A DNA stretch of 41,770 nt from Roseobacter sp. (GCA_002731875.1 PCCY01000015.1:98869-140638); one strand, 5' to 3'; counted from the first letter of the stretch, positions 25,800 to 34,668 are shown. Made by a program: numbers and translations. Notes: generated by a model from the sequence alone, not told the origin.

Positions 25800-27092
25800 T
25801 TAGCTGGTTGCTTTGGTCAATGCCTGGTCCAGGTCAGCGATCAGGTCATTGGCATCTTCCGTGCCGATCGACACGCGCACGACATTGGCACTGGCACCTG
25901 CGGCCTCTTGTTGTTCAGCGCTCAGCTGTCGGTGCGTGGTGGATGCAGAGTGGATGATCAGCGAACGGGTGTCACCCAGGTTGGCGACATGGCTGAATAT
26001 TTCCAACGCGTTCACCAGCTTGACGCAAGCATCGTACCCGCCCTTGACAGCAAAGGTGAACAGGCCGCCGGCCCCTTTCGGGCAAACCGATTTCGCTCTC
26101 TCGAAATAGGGTGATGATTTAAGCCCCGCATAGGTCACGTAATCAACGCGGTCATCATTTTCGAGCCAAGTGGCAATCTTCATCGCATTTTCGACATGAC
26201 GGTCCATTCTCAGCGACAAAGTTTCCGTACCCATCAAGGTATAGTGAGCAGCCTGAGGGTTCATTGTCATGCCCAAATCCCGCAAACCGATGGCGATGCT
26301 ATGAAAGGTAAAGGCAAGCGGACCAAAGGTCTCGTGGAACTTGAGACCGTGATACGCTGGTTCGGGTTGGCTGAAGGATGGAAACTTATCATTTGCCGAC
26401 CAGTCGAATTTACCTGAATCGACGACGCAACCTCCCATTACCGTGCCGTTGCCGGTCAGGTATTTGGTTGTCGAATGTACCACGAGCGTCGCGCCAAGTT
26501 CGATGGGCCGGCATAGATATGGCGTGGCCGTGGTGTTATCAATAATCAAAGGGATACCCGCATCATCCGCCACGTCGGCAATGGCGCGCACATCCATGAT
26601 ATAACCGCCCGGGTTGGCAATCGCTTCGCCGAATATGGCGCGCGTGTCATCGTCAACAGCCGCTTTCACAGCGTCAACGTCGTCGAAGTCGACAAACTTG
26701 CACGACCAGCCGAAACGTTTGATCGTCTGGCTGAATTGCGTGACCGTCCCGCCATACAGCCGCGTAGAGGCGATGATGTTCTTGCCCGGTCCCATCAGGG
26801 GAAAGAGCGCCATGATCTGCGCGGCATGCCCTGACGAACAGCAAACAGCACCAACGCCCCCTTCCAGGGTGGCGATACGTTCTTGCAACACAGCAACGGT
26901 CGGGTTGGTCAGGCGCGAATAGATAAAGCCCACTTCTTGCAGGTTGAACAGCGCGGCTGCATGATCGGCATCGCGGAACACATAGGCAGTGGTCTGGTAA
27001 ATCGGCGTCTGGCGCGCACCTGTCGCTGGATCAGGCTTTGCACCTGCGTGAATCTGCAATGTGTCGAAACCATATGTGGGGTCGTTTGTCAT
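25800..27092 (-). CDS. metY: O-acetylhomoserine aminocarboxypropyltransferase (MetY)
   Basis: The 430-residue protein is a PLP enzyme of the Cys/Met metabolism family. The PLP-binding lysine is K210 in HSTTKYLTGNG, with SSGHAAQIMAL and IIDNTTATPYLCRPIELGA also typical of O-acetylhomoserine sulfhydrylases. It makes homocysteine from O-acetylhomoserine and sulfide (or cysteine from O-acetylserine). The ATG at 27092 is chosen from its GGGAGAG ribosome site; a longer frame to 27170 has no support. I found no match to the SAM-II riboswitch core in the 108 bases upstream. Confidence 0.92.
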   Translation of the reverse strand: MTNDPTYGFDTLQIHAGAKPDPATGARQTPIYQTTAYVFRDADHAAALFNLQEVGFIYSRLTNPTVAVLQERIATLEGGVGAVCCSSGHAAQIMALFPLMGPGKNIIASTRLYGGTVTQFSQTIKRFGWSCKFVDFDDVDAVKAAVDDDTRAIFGEAIANPGGYIMDVRAIADVADDAGIPLIIDNTTATPYLCRPIELGATLVVHSTTKYLTGNGTVMGGCVVDSGKFDWSANDKFPSFSQPEPAYHGLKFHETFGPLAFTFHSIAIGLRDLGMTMNPQAAHYTLMGTETLSLRMDRHVENAMKIATWLENDDRVDYVTYAGLKSSPYFERAKSVCPKGAGGLFTFAVKGGYDACVKLVNALEIFSHVANLGDTRSLIIHSASTTHRQLSAEQQEAAGASANVVRVSIGTEDANDLIADLDQALTKATS

Positions 27093-27200
27093 GTGTGCTC
27101 TCCCGTATGTTGCTTGCGATATGGTTAGGGGAACGAAGATTCCGTTACAAGTGATTGTCGCTTGGTGCAAGGCGGGCGCACATCCTGTCGCGGCGACCGC

Positions 27201-28253
27201 CTAGCGCATCCAGTACCCGTTAGATTTCAGTCGATTGCGGATGGCCTGTTCCTTGCGGGGCAACTTGTTTTGGTCAAACAAGGCCCGGGCTTTTCGTCCC
27301 CGTCCCTGATACACCATCCGCTTGATCGGCTCATAGCCTTTCAACACTTTCTTAAGCTTGTTCGGTGCCGTGACGGTCTCAAGCGTATCGATCGCGAGTT
27401 GGTGTTCACGGGCGTAGAGGAGCGGCAAAAGCCGGTAGTGGCAACTGACCTGCCCATCTATCAAACCTGTCGGCAGCGTACTGCGGCCTCCGCCCAGGGA
27501 ATGGATCACCAGGGGCAGGGCGATCTGATCCAGCCATGGATCGAAGGATTGCGCGCAAAGCTCGTCAGGGGGGGCATCACGGATTTCCAAGGCAAATTTC
27601 AAAAACTGGTCCCCGAATTCATGCGGACACCGGTAAAAGAAAAAACCCGCGTTAAAGTACAGATAGCGTTGCCAGTATTCATCAGGTTGACCCCGATCCA
27701 GACTGCTTTCGAAATCCAGCCCGAATTTGTCGTAAAGCGATTTCCATAGACCGGTATATTGTGGCCCATACAACTGCGGCACTGGCCAGGTGTTGGTCCG
27801 TCGCAGCGATGCAGAGGGCCGGTCAAAATCAAACGGAACCGATGTGATATCGCCGGTGATCAACGTGTCGGTGTCGAAAAACACAAACGGTTCGTCTTTG
27901 GGCAGGGCCGTCAGCATTTCGATCTTGTTGCCGTAAGGATAGGCGGTGCCAAAGTGGTTGCTCTGGAAGGGGATGATTTCCGCCCCCAAGTTGTTGAGCG
28001 CGCCACGGATTTCGGGATCCTTGATCGTGGGGTCTTCTGACCAAAGGTCGCCGGGCTGCGGTTCCATGATCAACAGACGTCCATGGAAATCCGGACTGGT
28101 GTGGCGCAGGGACGCAGCGAACAACAATGCTTCATAGGACAACCGACCGCGCTGACCAACAATCGCGATGTTGAAATCTTGTGCTTGGGCGGGGGCTTGG
28201 GGCAAATCCAGAAACCTCGTTGCGTCATCAGTGGAACTGTAGATGCAAAACAA
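27201..28253 (-). CDS. GT-A-like protein, possible glycosyltransferase
   Basis: I do not recognise the family of this 350-residue protein with certainty. It contains FVFFDTDTLITGD (DTD at 127-129), the metal- and sugar-nucleotide-binding DxD motif of GT-A glycosyltransferases. A second motif, FDPWLDQIALPLVIHSLGGG, resembles the D-Q...H region of family-8 enzymes. No TM helix or signal peptide is seen. The C-terminal 70 residues are basic. It follows tRNA-Tyr by 84 bases on the same strand, and no other envelope genes are nearby, so substrate and product are unknown. Confidence 0.6.
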   Translation of the reverse strand: MFCIYSSTDDATRFLDLPQAPAQAQDFNIAIVGQRGRLSYEALLFAASLRHTSPDFHGRLLIMEPQPGDLWSEDPTIKDPEIRGALNNLGAEIIPFQSNHFGTAYPYGNKIEMLTALPKDEPFVFFDTDTLITGDITSVPFDFDRPSASLRRTNTWPVPQLYGPQYTGLWKSLYDKFGLDFESSLDRGQPDEYWQRYLYFNAGFFFYRCPHEFGDQFLKFALEIRDAPPDELCAQSFDPWLDQIALPLVIHSLGGGRSTLPTGLIDGQVSCHYRLLPLLYAREHQLAIDTLETVTAPNKLKKVLKGYEPIKRMVYQGRGRKARALFDQNKLPRKEQAIRNRLKSNGYWMR

Positions 28254-28337
28254 GATTCACAAAAGACACGAATTGGCCCGACAGGCGCAACGGGGTAAAC
28301 CCCTAGCGCGATAAGCCGTATATTTGAGGAGGGAAAA

Positions 28338-28421
28338 TGGTGGGCGACCCTGGAATCGAACCAGGCGTGCGTCTCCGCGAGGGAGTTACAGTCCCCTGCC
28401 ACACCTTGCGGCCTGTCGCCC
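28338..28421 (-). tRNA. tRNA-Tyr (GTA)
   Basis: A class II tRNA with encoded CCA. Acceptor arms GGGCGAC/GTCGCCC, anticodon loop CTGTAAC, a long variable arm (TCGCGGAGACGC region) and a T arm CCTGG/CCAGG are visible. By hand alignment position 8 is A rather than the near-universal U. Confidence 0.94.
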
Positions 28422-28548
28422 ACTTTCACCCTGCGCATTGCACAGGACGTGGAGGCGTGATTACAAGCGGTCCGTATAGGCGTCAAGGCGAAAACCGGGG
28501 CGAAGTGCAGGGAAATTTTCCGTGCGAGACAGGATAGAAGGTTCCGTG

Positions 28549-29325
28549 ATGAAAAAACCTAAGTGGGTTGTGCAAAAAGAGCAGGAAAAAAAGGTCGAAG
28601 CGAGCCAGACGGTGTGGCTTTTCGGTCTGCATGCGGTGCGCGATGCACTGGAGAATCCTGCGCGGGAAAAATTAAAATTAATGGTCACGCCCAATGCGCA
28701 GGCCAAGTTGGAAGAGGCAATCGCCAAGGCAGGGGTCACGCCCGAGGTCGTGGACCCGCGAAAATTCCGTCCGCCGCTTGATTCCGGATCGGTGCATCAG
28801 GGGGCGGTGCTTGAGGTGAAGCCGCTAAGCTGGGGAAGTGTGAAGGAAGTGTGCATCGGCGCGGTCGCCCCCCGTGTGTTGCTGCTGGACCGTGTGACGG
28901 ACCCTCATAACGTCGGAGCGATCCTGCGTTCTGCCGAAGTGCTCGGGGCGTCGGCTGTGATCGGGATGCGTCATCATGCGGCACCTGAAACGGGCGCGCT
29001 CGCCAAATCGGCCAGTGGTGCGCTGGAGAGACAGCCGTATCTACGGGTGCGCAACTTGGCAGACACAATCAAAGAACTGCAAAATATGGGCTATCTGGTG
29101 CTGGGGCTGGACGGCGAAGCCGATATGACCGTGGAAACGGCGCTGGAGGGCAAGCGCGACCGGCCCGTCGCGTTGGTTCTGGGGGCCGAAGGACCTGGGC
29201 TGCGTGAAAAGACTAAAGAAACCGTCGATGCGCTGGTACGGATTGACGCAGGGGGTGGGTTTGGCTCGCTCAATGTCTCGAACGCGGCGGCGATCGCCTT
29301 ATATGCTTCTCGGGCGCACACTTAA
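28549..29325 (+). CDS. rlmB: 23S rRNA 2'-O-ribose methyltransferase, RlmB (SpoU/TrmH) type
   Basis: The 258-residue protein has an N-terminal RNA-binding domain (WLFGLHAVRDALE) and a C-terminal SPOUT knot domain: DPHNVGAILRSAE, VLGAEGPGL, then GSLNVSNAAAIALY, the three SpoU motifs. It methylates the 2'-OH of a guanosine in 23S rRNA (G2251 in E. coli) using SAM. The ATG at 28549 follows AAGG; an earlier in-frame start at 28522 is less likely. The zinc-ribbon gene follows 47 bases later. Confidence 0.9.
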   Translation: MKKPKWVVQKEQEKKVEASQTVWLFGLHAVRDALENPAREKLKLMVTPNAQAKLEEAIAKAGVTPEVVDPRKFRPPLDSGSVHQGAVLEVKPLSWGSVKEVCIGAVAPRVLLLDRVTDPHNVGAILRSAEVLGASAVIGMRHHAAPETGALAKSASGALERQPYLRVRNLADTIKELQNMGYLVLGLDGEADMTVETALEGKRDRPVALVLGAEGPGLREKTKETVDALVRIDAGGGFGSLNVSNAAAIALYASRAHT

Positions 29326-29372
29326 GGCGGCTGTTCGATTAACGGTATGGTTTGCGGCGAAGGAGAGACCGG

Positions 29373-29660
29373 TTGAATTACCCAACCCGAATCGCAACAT
29401 GCTGCTTTTGCGGAAGTAAGGCGGCATTGACGTTGGGCGAGGGCAGGCATGAGCTTGCCTGCGCAAACTGTGGTGCCCCCTTGCACGATCTGAAATCCAT
29501 TCCTGTAAAGCCACCAACGAAAGCGACACGGCCTGTTTTGCGGCAGTTTCCACAGATTAAGCAAAAGAAGGTGAAACAGAAACGCGTTAAGAAGAAGAAA
29601 TCATGGCTTCAAAAGCTGGCCCATGAGGTCGCCGATGCAGTGGAGGATGTTTTTGACTAG
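29373..29660 (+). CDS. Small zinc-ribbon protein with basic tail
   Basis: I do not recognise a characterised family. The 95-residue protein has two CxxC pairs (CCFC near residue 10 and CANC near residue 31) that should bind zinc, a lysine-rich stretch (KQKKVKQKRVKKKK), and an acidic end (ADAVEDVFD). I chose the TTG at 29373 because AAGGAG lies seven bases upstream. An alternative TTG at 29352 lies before the ribosome site. It is probably in the rlmB transcript. Confidence 0.6.
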   Translation: MNYPTRIATCCFCGSKAALTLGEGRHELACANCGAPLHDLKSIPVKPPTKATRPVLRQFPQIKQKKVKQKRVKKKKSWLQKLAHEVADAVEDVFD

Positions 29661-29820
29661 TCTGCGTGCCGCATCGGCAGGTTTTGGCTTGTTTTTCAGC
29701 GAACGGTTCACGGATTTGTCAAAAGGTCTTTGAATCACGTATCGAATTCATAGCTTGTTACCAGGACGGCAAGCCCGGAACGCTTGTCGGTCACTATACT
29801 GTCCCTCGTTCCGTACCTTT

Positions 29821-29856
29821 GCGCCCTATGGTTATCGCCATAAGGGCGCTTTTTTT
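29821..29856 (+). terminator. Intrinsic terminator just upstream of the CoA-binding gene
   Basis: Arms GCGCCCTATGG (29821-29831) and CCATAAGGGCGC (29838-29849) pair with one bulge and are followed by seven T residues (29850-29856). It lies 27 bases before the ATG at 29884. It may end the rlmB unit 160 bases after its last gene, or act as a leader attenuator; a TATACT at 29795-29800 lies upstream. Confidence 0.8.
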
Positions 29857-29883
29857 ATGCCCGTGGATGTGCAAAGTAAAGCC

Positions 29884-30351
29884 ATGACATATTCAGACGA
29901 AACGTTGAAAAAGATTCTCACGCAAACAAAACGTATTGCGGTGGTCGGCGTTTCAATGAATCCGGTGCGGCCAAGCCATTATGTTGCGCGGTACCTAAAG
30001 TTAAAGGGATATCAGGTCGTGCCTGTGAACCCAGGGCACGCCGGAGACACGCTGTTCGGCGAGACAATTGTCGGTAGCCTGTCGGATATCGAAGGCGAGG
30101 TCGATATGGTGGATATTTTTCGCCGATCCGACGCTGTTCCTGGGATCGTGACCGAGGCACTGGATGCCTTTCCGAGGCTTGGGACAATCTGGATGCAGCT
30201 TGGCGTGCAACACGCCGAAGCCGCTCAACTGGCCGAGGCGCGTGGCGTTACCGTGATCCAGAACCGATGCCCTAAAATCGAATATCAACGTCTCTTTGGC
30301 GAACTGCGCATGGGAGGTTTCGCGACCGGGATCATTTCCAGCAAGCTTTAA
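29884..30351 (+). CDS. CoA-binding (YccU-type) protein
   Basis: The 155-residue protein has a CoA-binding Rossmann domain of the succinyl-CoA synthetase alpha type (RIAVVGVSMNPVRPSHYVARYL, then GYQVVPVNPGH, and later WMQLGVQHAEAAQLAEARGVTVIQNRCPKIE split by family motifs). Function is unknown; E. coli YccU is the reference. The ATG at 29884 lacks a good ribosome site. A 19-codon frame from 29828 ends in TGA overlapping this ATG, which would allow coupled translation. A terminator hairpin lies within that leader. Confidence 0.8.
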   Translation: MTYSDETLKKILTQTKRIAVVGVSMNPVRPSHYVARYLKLKGYQVVPVNPGHAGDTLFGETIVGSLSDIEGEVDMVDIFRRSDAVPGIVTEALDAFPRLGTIWMQLGVQHAEAAQLAEARGVTVIQNRCPKIEYQRLFGELRMGGFATGIISSKL

Positions 30352-30363
30352 CAACCGGGTGCT

Positions 30364-30388
30364 GTGGGTGGCGCAGCCAGTGCCCCAC
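30364..30388. other. Stem-loop between yccU-like gene and hisE
   Basis: Nested stems GTGGG/CCCAC and TGGC/GCCA form a hairpin 12 bases after the stop codon of the CoA-binding gene, between converging genes. There is no T run. Confidence 0.35.
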
Positions 30389-30435
30389 GAAGTGAGGCGG
30401 TGCCAACCTTGGGCAGAGTAGCCTTGCCCTGTCGC

Positions 30436-30741
30436 CTAGCGCGAGGCTTTTTCCGCGATACCGCTTCTGGACTGACGCGCGGCGAGTTCATCAAGGACAT
30501 CTGTCAACTCGACATCGCGCGACGCGAGCATCACCAAGAGGTGGTACAGAACATCCGCGGCCTCGGATGTCAGCGCGGCCTGGTCGCCTTTCACCGCTTC
30601 AATGATCGCTTCGACGGCTTCTTCGCCAAATTTCTCGGCGCATTTTTCAGGACCCTTTGCCAGCAATTGCGCGGTCCAACTGTCCGTCGGATCAGCCGTC
30701 TTGCGGGCCTTGATCGTTTCAAAAAGGTCGTTGAGCGTCAT
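30436..30741 (-). CDS. hisE: Phosphoribosyl-ATP diphosphatase
   Basis: The 101-residue protein is a MazG-fold pyrophosphatase with the family core [17 protein letters not shown] and [13 protein letters not shown]. It hydrolyses phosphoribosyl-ATP in step two of histidine synthesis. It is the last gene of hisA-hisF-hisE; its ATG overlaps the hisF stop by four bases (30738-30741). HisI activity is not fused to it, so a separate hisI must exist outside the window. Confidence 0.95.
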   Translation of the reverse strand: MTLNDLFETIKARKTADPTDSWTAQLLAKGPEKCAEKFGEEAVEAIIEAVKGDQAALTSEAADVLYHLLVMLASRDVELTDVLDELAARQSRSGIAEKASR

Positions 30742-31499
30742 GTGAGCCTCATCGGGATGCCTGCGGCAGCCATGTGCTGTTTCGCCTGGGCCACGGTGAA
30801 TTCACCAAAGTGGAAAATCGATGCAGCGAGAACCGCTGATGCGCCTCCTTCGATGACACCGTCAACAAGGTGATCAAGGGTGCCGACGCCGCCCGAGGCG
30901 ATGACAGGCACGCTTACCGCGTCTGAAATCGCACGGGTGAGGGGTAGGTTGAACCCCTGTCTGGTCCCGTCGCGATCCATCGAGGTCAAGAGAATCTCTC
31001 CGGCTCCTTTCGCGGTCACCAGCCGGGCGAACTCCACAGCATCGATACCTGTCGGTTTGCGCCCGCCGTGGGTAAAAATCTCCCATTTGCCGGGGGCGGT
31101 GGTTTTGGCGTCGATGGCACAGACGATGCACTGGCTGCCGAACTGATCCGCCGCCTCAGCGATCACGTCGGGGTTGGCAACTGCCGCAGAGTTGAAGCTG
31201 ACCTTGTCTGCACCGGCCAACAGCAAGGCACGCACATCCGCCAAGCTGCGCACGCCGCCCCCTACCGTAAGGGGAATGTAGCAATGTTCGGCGGTACGCG
31301 TGACGAGGTCGAACATGGTTCTGCGGTTTTCATGAGTGGCATGGATGTCAAGAAAACACAGTTCATCGGCCCCGGCGGCGTCATAGGCGATGGCGGCATC
31401 AACCGGGTCGCCCGCATCGCGCAGGCCCACGAAATTGACGCCTTTGACCACACGACCGTCGGCGACATCCAGGCAGGGAATGATACGGGTTTTTAGCAT
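30738..31499 (-). CDS. hisF: Imidazole glycerol phosphate synthase, cyclase subunit
   Basis: The 253-residue TIM barrel begins [15 protein letters not shown] with the catalytic D11, and the second catalytic Asp lies in CAIDAKT. The phosphate-binding loops LTVGGGVRS and [13 protein letters not shown] are present. It uses ammonia from HisH to form imidazole glycerol phosphate and AICAR. hisH is located 2 kb away behind the DUF2147 genes. Overlaps hisE by four bases. Confidence 0.97.
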   Translation of the reverse strand: MLKTRIIPCLDVADGRVVKGVNFVGLRDAGDPVDAAIAYDAAGADELCFLDIHATHENRRTMFDLVTRTAEHCYIPLTVGGGVRSLADVRALLLAGADKVSFNSAAVANPDVIAEAADQFGSQCIVCAIDAKTTAPGKWEIFTHGGRKPTGIDAVEFARLVTAKGAGEILLTSMDRDGTRQGFNLPLTRAISDAVSVPVIASGGVGTLDHLVDGVIEGGASAVLAASIFHFGEFTVAQAKQHMAAAGIPMRLT

Positions 31500-31538
31500 G
31501 GTGTTTCCATAGCGGGAGGCATGGCTGATGGCAAGCCG

Positions 31539-31590
31539 CTGGAGGGCGGTCCGCCCTCCAGACCTCCCGAGGATTTAAGACCATTTGGAA
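31539..31590 (+). repeat. Intergenic repeat, copy B (inside the his cluster)
   Basis: An 11-base-pair stem, with arms CTGGAGGGCGG (31539-31549) and CCGCCCTCCAG (31551-31561), is followed by a tail containing CGAGGATTT and ending in CCATTTGGAA (31581-31590). It lies between the hisA stop and the hisF start, in reverse orientation to his transcription. It matches the elements at 2827-2887 and 7270-7317. Confidence 0.65.
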
Positions 31591-31592
31591 GA

Positions 31593-32309
31593 TCAGGCCA
31601 GTGCTTTCAGGGCCTCGGCCAGATCGATGGCACCGTCATACAAAGCACGACCCGAAATGGCACCCGAGATCACATTGGTGGCTTTGAGGGCTTGCAGATC
31701 GGCCAACGAGCTTACGCCCCCGGAGGCGATGATCGGTATGTCGACTGCGCGGGCGAGCGCCGCCGTTGCGTCGATATTCGGCCCGCCCATCGCGCCATCG
31801 CGCAGGATGTCGGTGTAGATTATCGCGGCGACGCCGGCATCTTCGAAGGAACGCGCCAGGTCGGTGACACGCACATCGGTTTCCTCGGCCCATCCTTTGG
31901 TGGCAACGCGACCGTTGCGCGCATCAATCCCCACGGCAACCTGATTTGGAAAAGCACGCGCGGCTTCACGTACCAATCCCGGGTCTTCAACCGCGACTGT
32001 TCCCAGAATCACGCGAGCCAGCCCTTTGTCCAGCCACGCCTCGATTGTCGCCATGTCGCGGATACCACCGCCCAATTGTGCGGGAACATTGCAGGTTTTC
32101 AATATCGCCTCGACGGGGGCGGCATTCACCGGCGTGCCTGCGAAGGCCCCGTTCAGATCAACCAGGTGTAACCATGAGCAGCCGGCGTCGACAAAGGCGC
32201 GGGCTTGGGCTGCCGGGTCATCGTTGAAAACGGTAGACTGGTCCATTTCACCATGAACAAGACGAACTGCCTGACCATCTTTGAGGTCGATTGCGGGGTA
32301 TAGGATCAT
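31593..32309 (-). CDS. hisA: ProFAR isomerase
   Basis: The 238-residue TIM barrel is the HisA paralog of HisF. It begins [19 protein letters not shown] with the catalytic D8, and the second Asp is in VGIDARNG. Phosphate loops QLGGGIRD and IIASGGVSS are present. It isomerises ProFAR to PRFAR. It is the first gene of hisA-hisF-hisE and is divergent from the first DUF2147 gene, with 144 bases between starts. Confidence 0.97.
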   Translation of the reverse strand: MILYPAIDLKDGQAVRLVHGEMDQSTVFNDDPAAQARAFVDAGCSWLHLVDLNGAFAGTPVNAAPVEAILKTCNVPAQLGGGIRDMATIEAWLDKGLARVILGTVAVEDPGLVREAARAFPNQVAVGIDARNGRVATKGWAEETDVRVTDLARSFEDAGVAAIIYTDILRDGAMGGPNIDATAALARAVDIPIIASGGVSSLADLQALKATNVISGAISGRALYDGAIDLAEALKALA

Positions 32310-32453
32310 GATATTCGCCCTTGCGCTGTGGGAGTTGTGGGCCAGATCGCACGAGGGGAGGGAATTTGCAACGGATCGCGAGTAGCCGTTACGTCAACCT
32401 TGCCTGAATCGTCAATCTCGCCCCAATGTGTGACAATGTAGGGAGGTTAAATC

Positions 32454-32843
32454 ATGAAAAAAACAATACTGGCGGCCGTGATCGGCATTGCATGGGCAGG
32501 AGCTTCACTGGCAGCGGATCCCGCCATCGGCGTTTGGAAGACCCAGCCCGACGACGGCGCCTATGCCTATGTCGAGATGGTCCCTTGTGGGGCGGCGATC
32601 TGCGGAACGATCCAGAGAACGTTCAGGGATGAAGGCGAGTACATGTCGGAAAACCTGGGCAAAAAGTTGGTGATTGATATGGTGCCTGATGGAAACGGCG
32701 ATTACGCAGGCAAGGTATGGCGGCCTTCCAACAACAAGATCTATAACGGAAAAATGTCGGTTTCGGGGAATAATCTCAAGCTGTCGGGCTGCGTTGCGGG
32801 CGGGTTGATATGTTCCAAACAATCCTGGCAGCGCGTACAGTAG
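32454..32843 (+). CDS. Secreted DUF2147 protein 1
   Basis: The 129-residue protein has a signal peptide (1-21, ending SLA-AD) and a DUF2147 domain (IGVWKTQPDDGAYAYVEM, PCGAAICGTI, KLVIDM, GKVWRPSNNKIYNGKM). Cysteine pairs in PCGAAICG and in the C-terminal GCVAGGLIC fit disulfides in the periplasm. Function is unknown; the family is often seen beside stress or envelope genes. It has a GGGAGG ribosome site and its own terminator (32889-32924), so it is a separate unit within the his cluster. Confidence 0.85.
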   Translation: MKKTILAAVIGIAWAGASLAADPAIGVWKTQPDDGAYAYVEMVPCGAAICGTIQRTFRDEGEYMSENLGKKLVIDMVPDGNGDYAGKVWRPSNNKIYNGKMSVSGNNLKLSGCVAGGLICSKQSWQRVQ

Positions 32844-32888
32844 CCGCGTCGGGCGGGAGCAAAGCGATAGGGTAATTGAACGAATCGG

Positions 32889-32924
32889 GGCGCAGGCGTA
32901 TGATAGGCTGCGCCTTGGTTTTTT
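32889..32924 (+). terminator. Intrinsic terminator after DUF2147 gene 1
   Basis: Arms GGCGCAG (32889-32895) and CTGCGCC (32908-32914) are followed by TTGG and six T residues (32919-32924). Confidence 0.75.
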
Positions 32925-32975
32925 GGTGCGCTATCGAAAAACTGTAAGGCACGTGTCGCTTGGGGGAGTGATACA

Positions 32976-33368
32976 ATGCCATTGTTTAAATCAATATTGC
33001 TTGCCGTAGTCGTCACGGGGGTGTCTGCCCCGGTTTTTTCCGATGTGGTGGAAGGGGTCTGGCGATCCAAGCCGGACCAGAACGGGTTGGTCATACATGT
33101 TCGCGCCAAACCATGTGGGACGGCAATGTGTGGTACGGTTGAACGGGCCAAAGACCGCTACGGTTACGAGAAAAGATCAACGGCCGTTGGCAAACGCGTT
33201 TTCTGGGATATGAAGCCCCAGGCTGACGGAAGCTATGTGGGCACGTTCCTGGAGCCATCTGCGTCGAAAAAGCAGATCGCGACAATGCTGGTGAACGGAA
33301 ACGCGATGAAGTTGCAAAAATGCGCCGACGGGCAGTGCGACGAGATGGTCTGGACGCGCTTGCGTTGA
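32976..33368 (+). CDS. Secreted DUF2147 protein 2
   Basis: The 130-residue protein is a diverged paralog of the gene before it. It has a signal peptide (1-22, ending APVFS-DV), the motif PCGTAMCGTV, and the same barrel pattern (GVWRSKPDQNGLVIHVRA, FWDMKPQADGSYVG, KLQKCADGQC). The two share the Cys motif and fold pattern but little else, so the duplication is old. A GGGGGAG ribosome site precedes the ATG. It converges on hisH with 20 bases between stops. Confidence 0.85.
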   Translation: MPLFKSILLAVVVTGVSAPVFSDVVEGVWRSKPDQNGLVIHVRAKPCGTAMCGTVERAKDRYGYEKRSTAVGKRVFWDMKPQADGSYVGTFLEPSASKKQIATMLVNGNAMKLQKCADGQCDEMVWTRLR

Positions 33369-33388
33369 CGGAAAGCGAAAACCTCTGA

Positions 33389-34027
33389 CTAAGGCCGCCA
33401 GCTGAGGAAGTTGGCGATCATGCGTAAACCCGTCGTCTGGCTTTTTTCGGGGTGAAACTGCATGCCCAGCATCGTATCCCGCCCGATCACTGCCGTTACA
33501 TCGCCAGCATAGTCGACATGAGCAAGCCGTTGGTCCGAGTTGGACACATTCATCTGATAACTATGGACAAAATAGGTGTGGGCGCCGGTTTCTACACCTT
33601 CGAAAACCGGGTGAGGATGATCGATGATCAAATCATTCCACCCCATGTGAGGGACCTTCAAACCGGGGTCTTCGGGCGAAATTCTGGTCACTTCGCCGGT
33701 AATCCACCCCAGCCCTGCCGTATCTTCATACTCACGACCCCATGTCGCCATCAGCTGCATACCGACGCAGATGCCCAAAAAGGGCCGGGCCTTTACCTCG
33801 ACGGCTTCGACAATAGCTGCGTAAACACCGCTCTGACCCTTGAGCGATGCCATGCAAGCGGGAAAGGCACCATCGCCCGGCAAGACCAGCCGATCTGCGC
33901 GCGCGACGACATCGGCGTCCGCAGTGACGACTACCTGCCCGGCGTCGGTTTCGCGCGCCATGCGTTCAAATGCCTTGTGAGCCGAATGCAAGTTGCCGGA
34001 TTCATAGTCTATTATCGCCGTCAACAT
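33389..34027 (-). CDS. hisH: Imidazole glycerol phosphate synthase, glutaminase subunit
   Basis: The 212-residue class I glutamine amidotransferase has the nucleophile C87 in [10 protein letters not shown] and the His-Glu pair in [15 protein letters not shown]. It supplies ammonia to HisF. Its start is 3 bases after the hisB stop, so hisB-hisH is one unit, separate from hisA-hisF-hisE. Confidence 0.97.
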   Translation of the reverse strand: MLTAIIDYESGNLHSAHKAFERMARETDAGQVVVTADADVVARADRLVLPGDGAFPACMASLKGQSGVYAAIVEAVEVKARPFLGICVGMQLMATWGREYEDTAGLGWITGEVTRISPEDPGLKVPHMGWNDLIIDHPHPVFEGVETGAHTYFVHSYQMNVSNSDQRLAHVDYAGDVTAVIGRDTMLGMQFHPEKSQTTGLRMIANFLSWRP

Positions 34028-34030
34028 GGT

Positions 34031-34618
34031 TTACAATGCACCCTTGGTTGACGGGATGTCACCGGATTTGCGTGGGTCAATCTCGGTGGCCTGGCGCAAC
34101 GCATGTGCGACAGATTTGAAAGCGGCTTCTGTTATGTGGTGGCTATTGATACCGTGTAGCATATCGACATGCAGGGTGATCCCACCGTGGGTGCTGAGGG
34201 CCTGAAAAAATTCACGTACCAGTTCAGTGTCGAAATCACCGATCTTCGCCGTTGGGATAGCTACGTTCCAGATCAGAAAGGGGCGGGCTGACAGGTCAAG
34301 CGCGGTCCGAAGCAATGCGTCGTCCATCGGCAGCAGGCAAGAACCATAACGTCGGATGCCGCGTTTGTCGCCAAGCGCAGAGGTCAGTGCCTGACCCAAC
34401 GCGATGCCTACATCCTCGACTGTGTGGTGGGCATCGATATGCAAATCACCTTTCGCGGTGATCTTCATATCGATCAGAGAATGCCGCGCCAATTGATCGA
34501 GCATATGGTCAAAAAAACCCACGCCGGTGTCGTTTGCATATGATCCGGTACCATCGAGGTCGATTTCGACGGTGATGTCAGTTTCCGCGGTTGAGCGTTT
34601 GATGGTGGACTGGCGCAT
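34031..34618 (-). CDS. hisB: Imidazoleglycerol-phosphate dehydratase
   Basis: The 195-residue enzyme has the two metal-binding repeats [17 protein letters not shown] and [18 protein letters not shown]. It dehydrates imidazole glycerol phosphate to imidazole acetol phosphate. It lacks the phosphatase domain of the enterobacterial fusion. First gene of hisB-hisH, with a promoter at 34641-34668 and a GGAG ribosome site. Confidence 0.97.
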   Translation of the reverse strand: MRQSTIKRSTAETDITVEIDLDGTGSYANDTGVGFFDHMLDQLARHSLIDMKITAKGDLHIDAHHTVEDVGIALGQALTSALGDKRGIRRYGSCLLPMDDALLRTALDLSARPFLIWNVAIPTAKIGDFDTELVREFFQALSTHGGITLHVDMLHGINSHHITEAAFKSVAHALRQATEIDPRKSGDIPSTKGAL

Positions 34619-34640
34619 GTGAGTTCTCCGTCTTTACGGC

Positions 34641-34668
34641 CTTATAGCAGGGTGGATCGCCACGCCAA
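34641..34668 (-). promoter_or_regulatory. Candidate promoter of hisBH
   Basis: On the minus strand TTGGCG (34668-34663) and TATAAG (34646-34641) are 16 bases apart, close to the housekeeping consensus. The start would be near 34634, leaving a short leader before the hisB ATG at 34618. Confidence 0.45.

Noticed and set aside
27093..27200. SAM-responsive riboswitch upstream of metY
   Set aside because: I looked for the SAM-II core on the minus strand and could not match it; only a small stem (GGAA/TTCC) is present.
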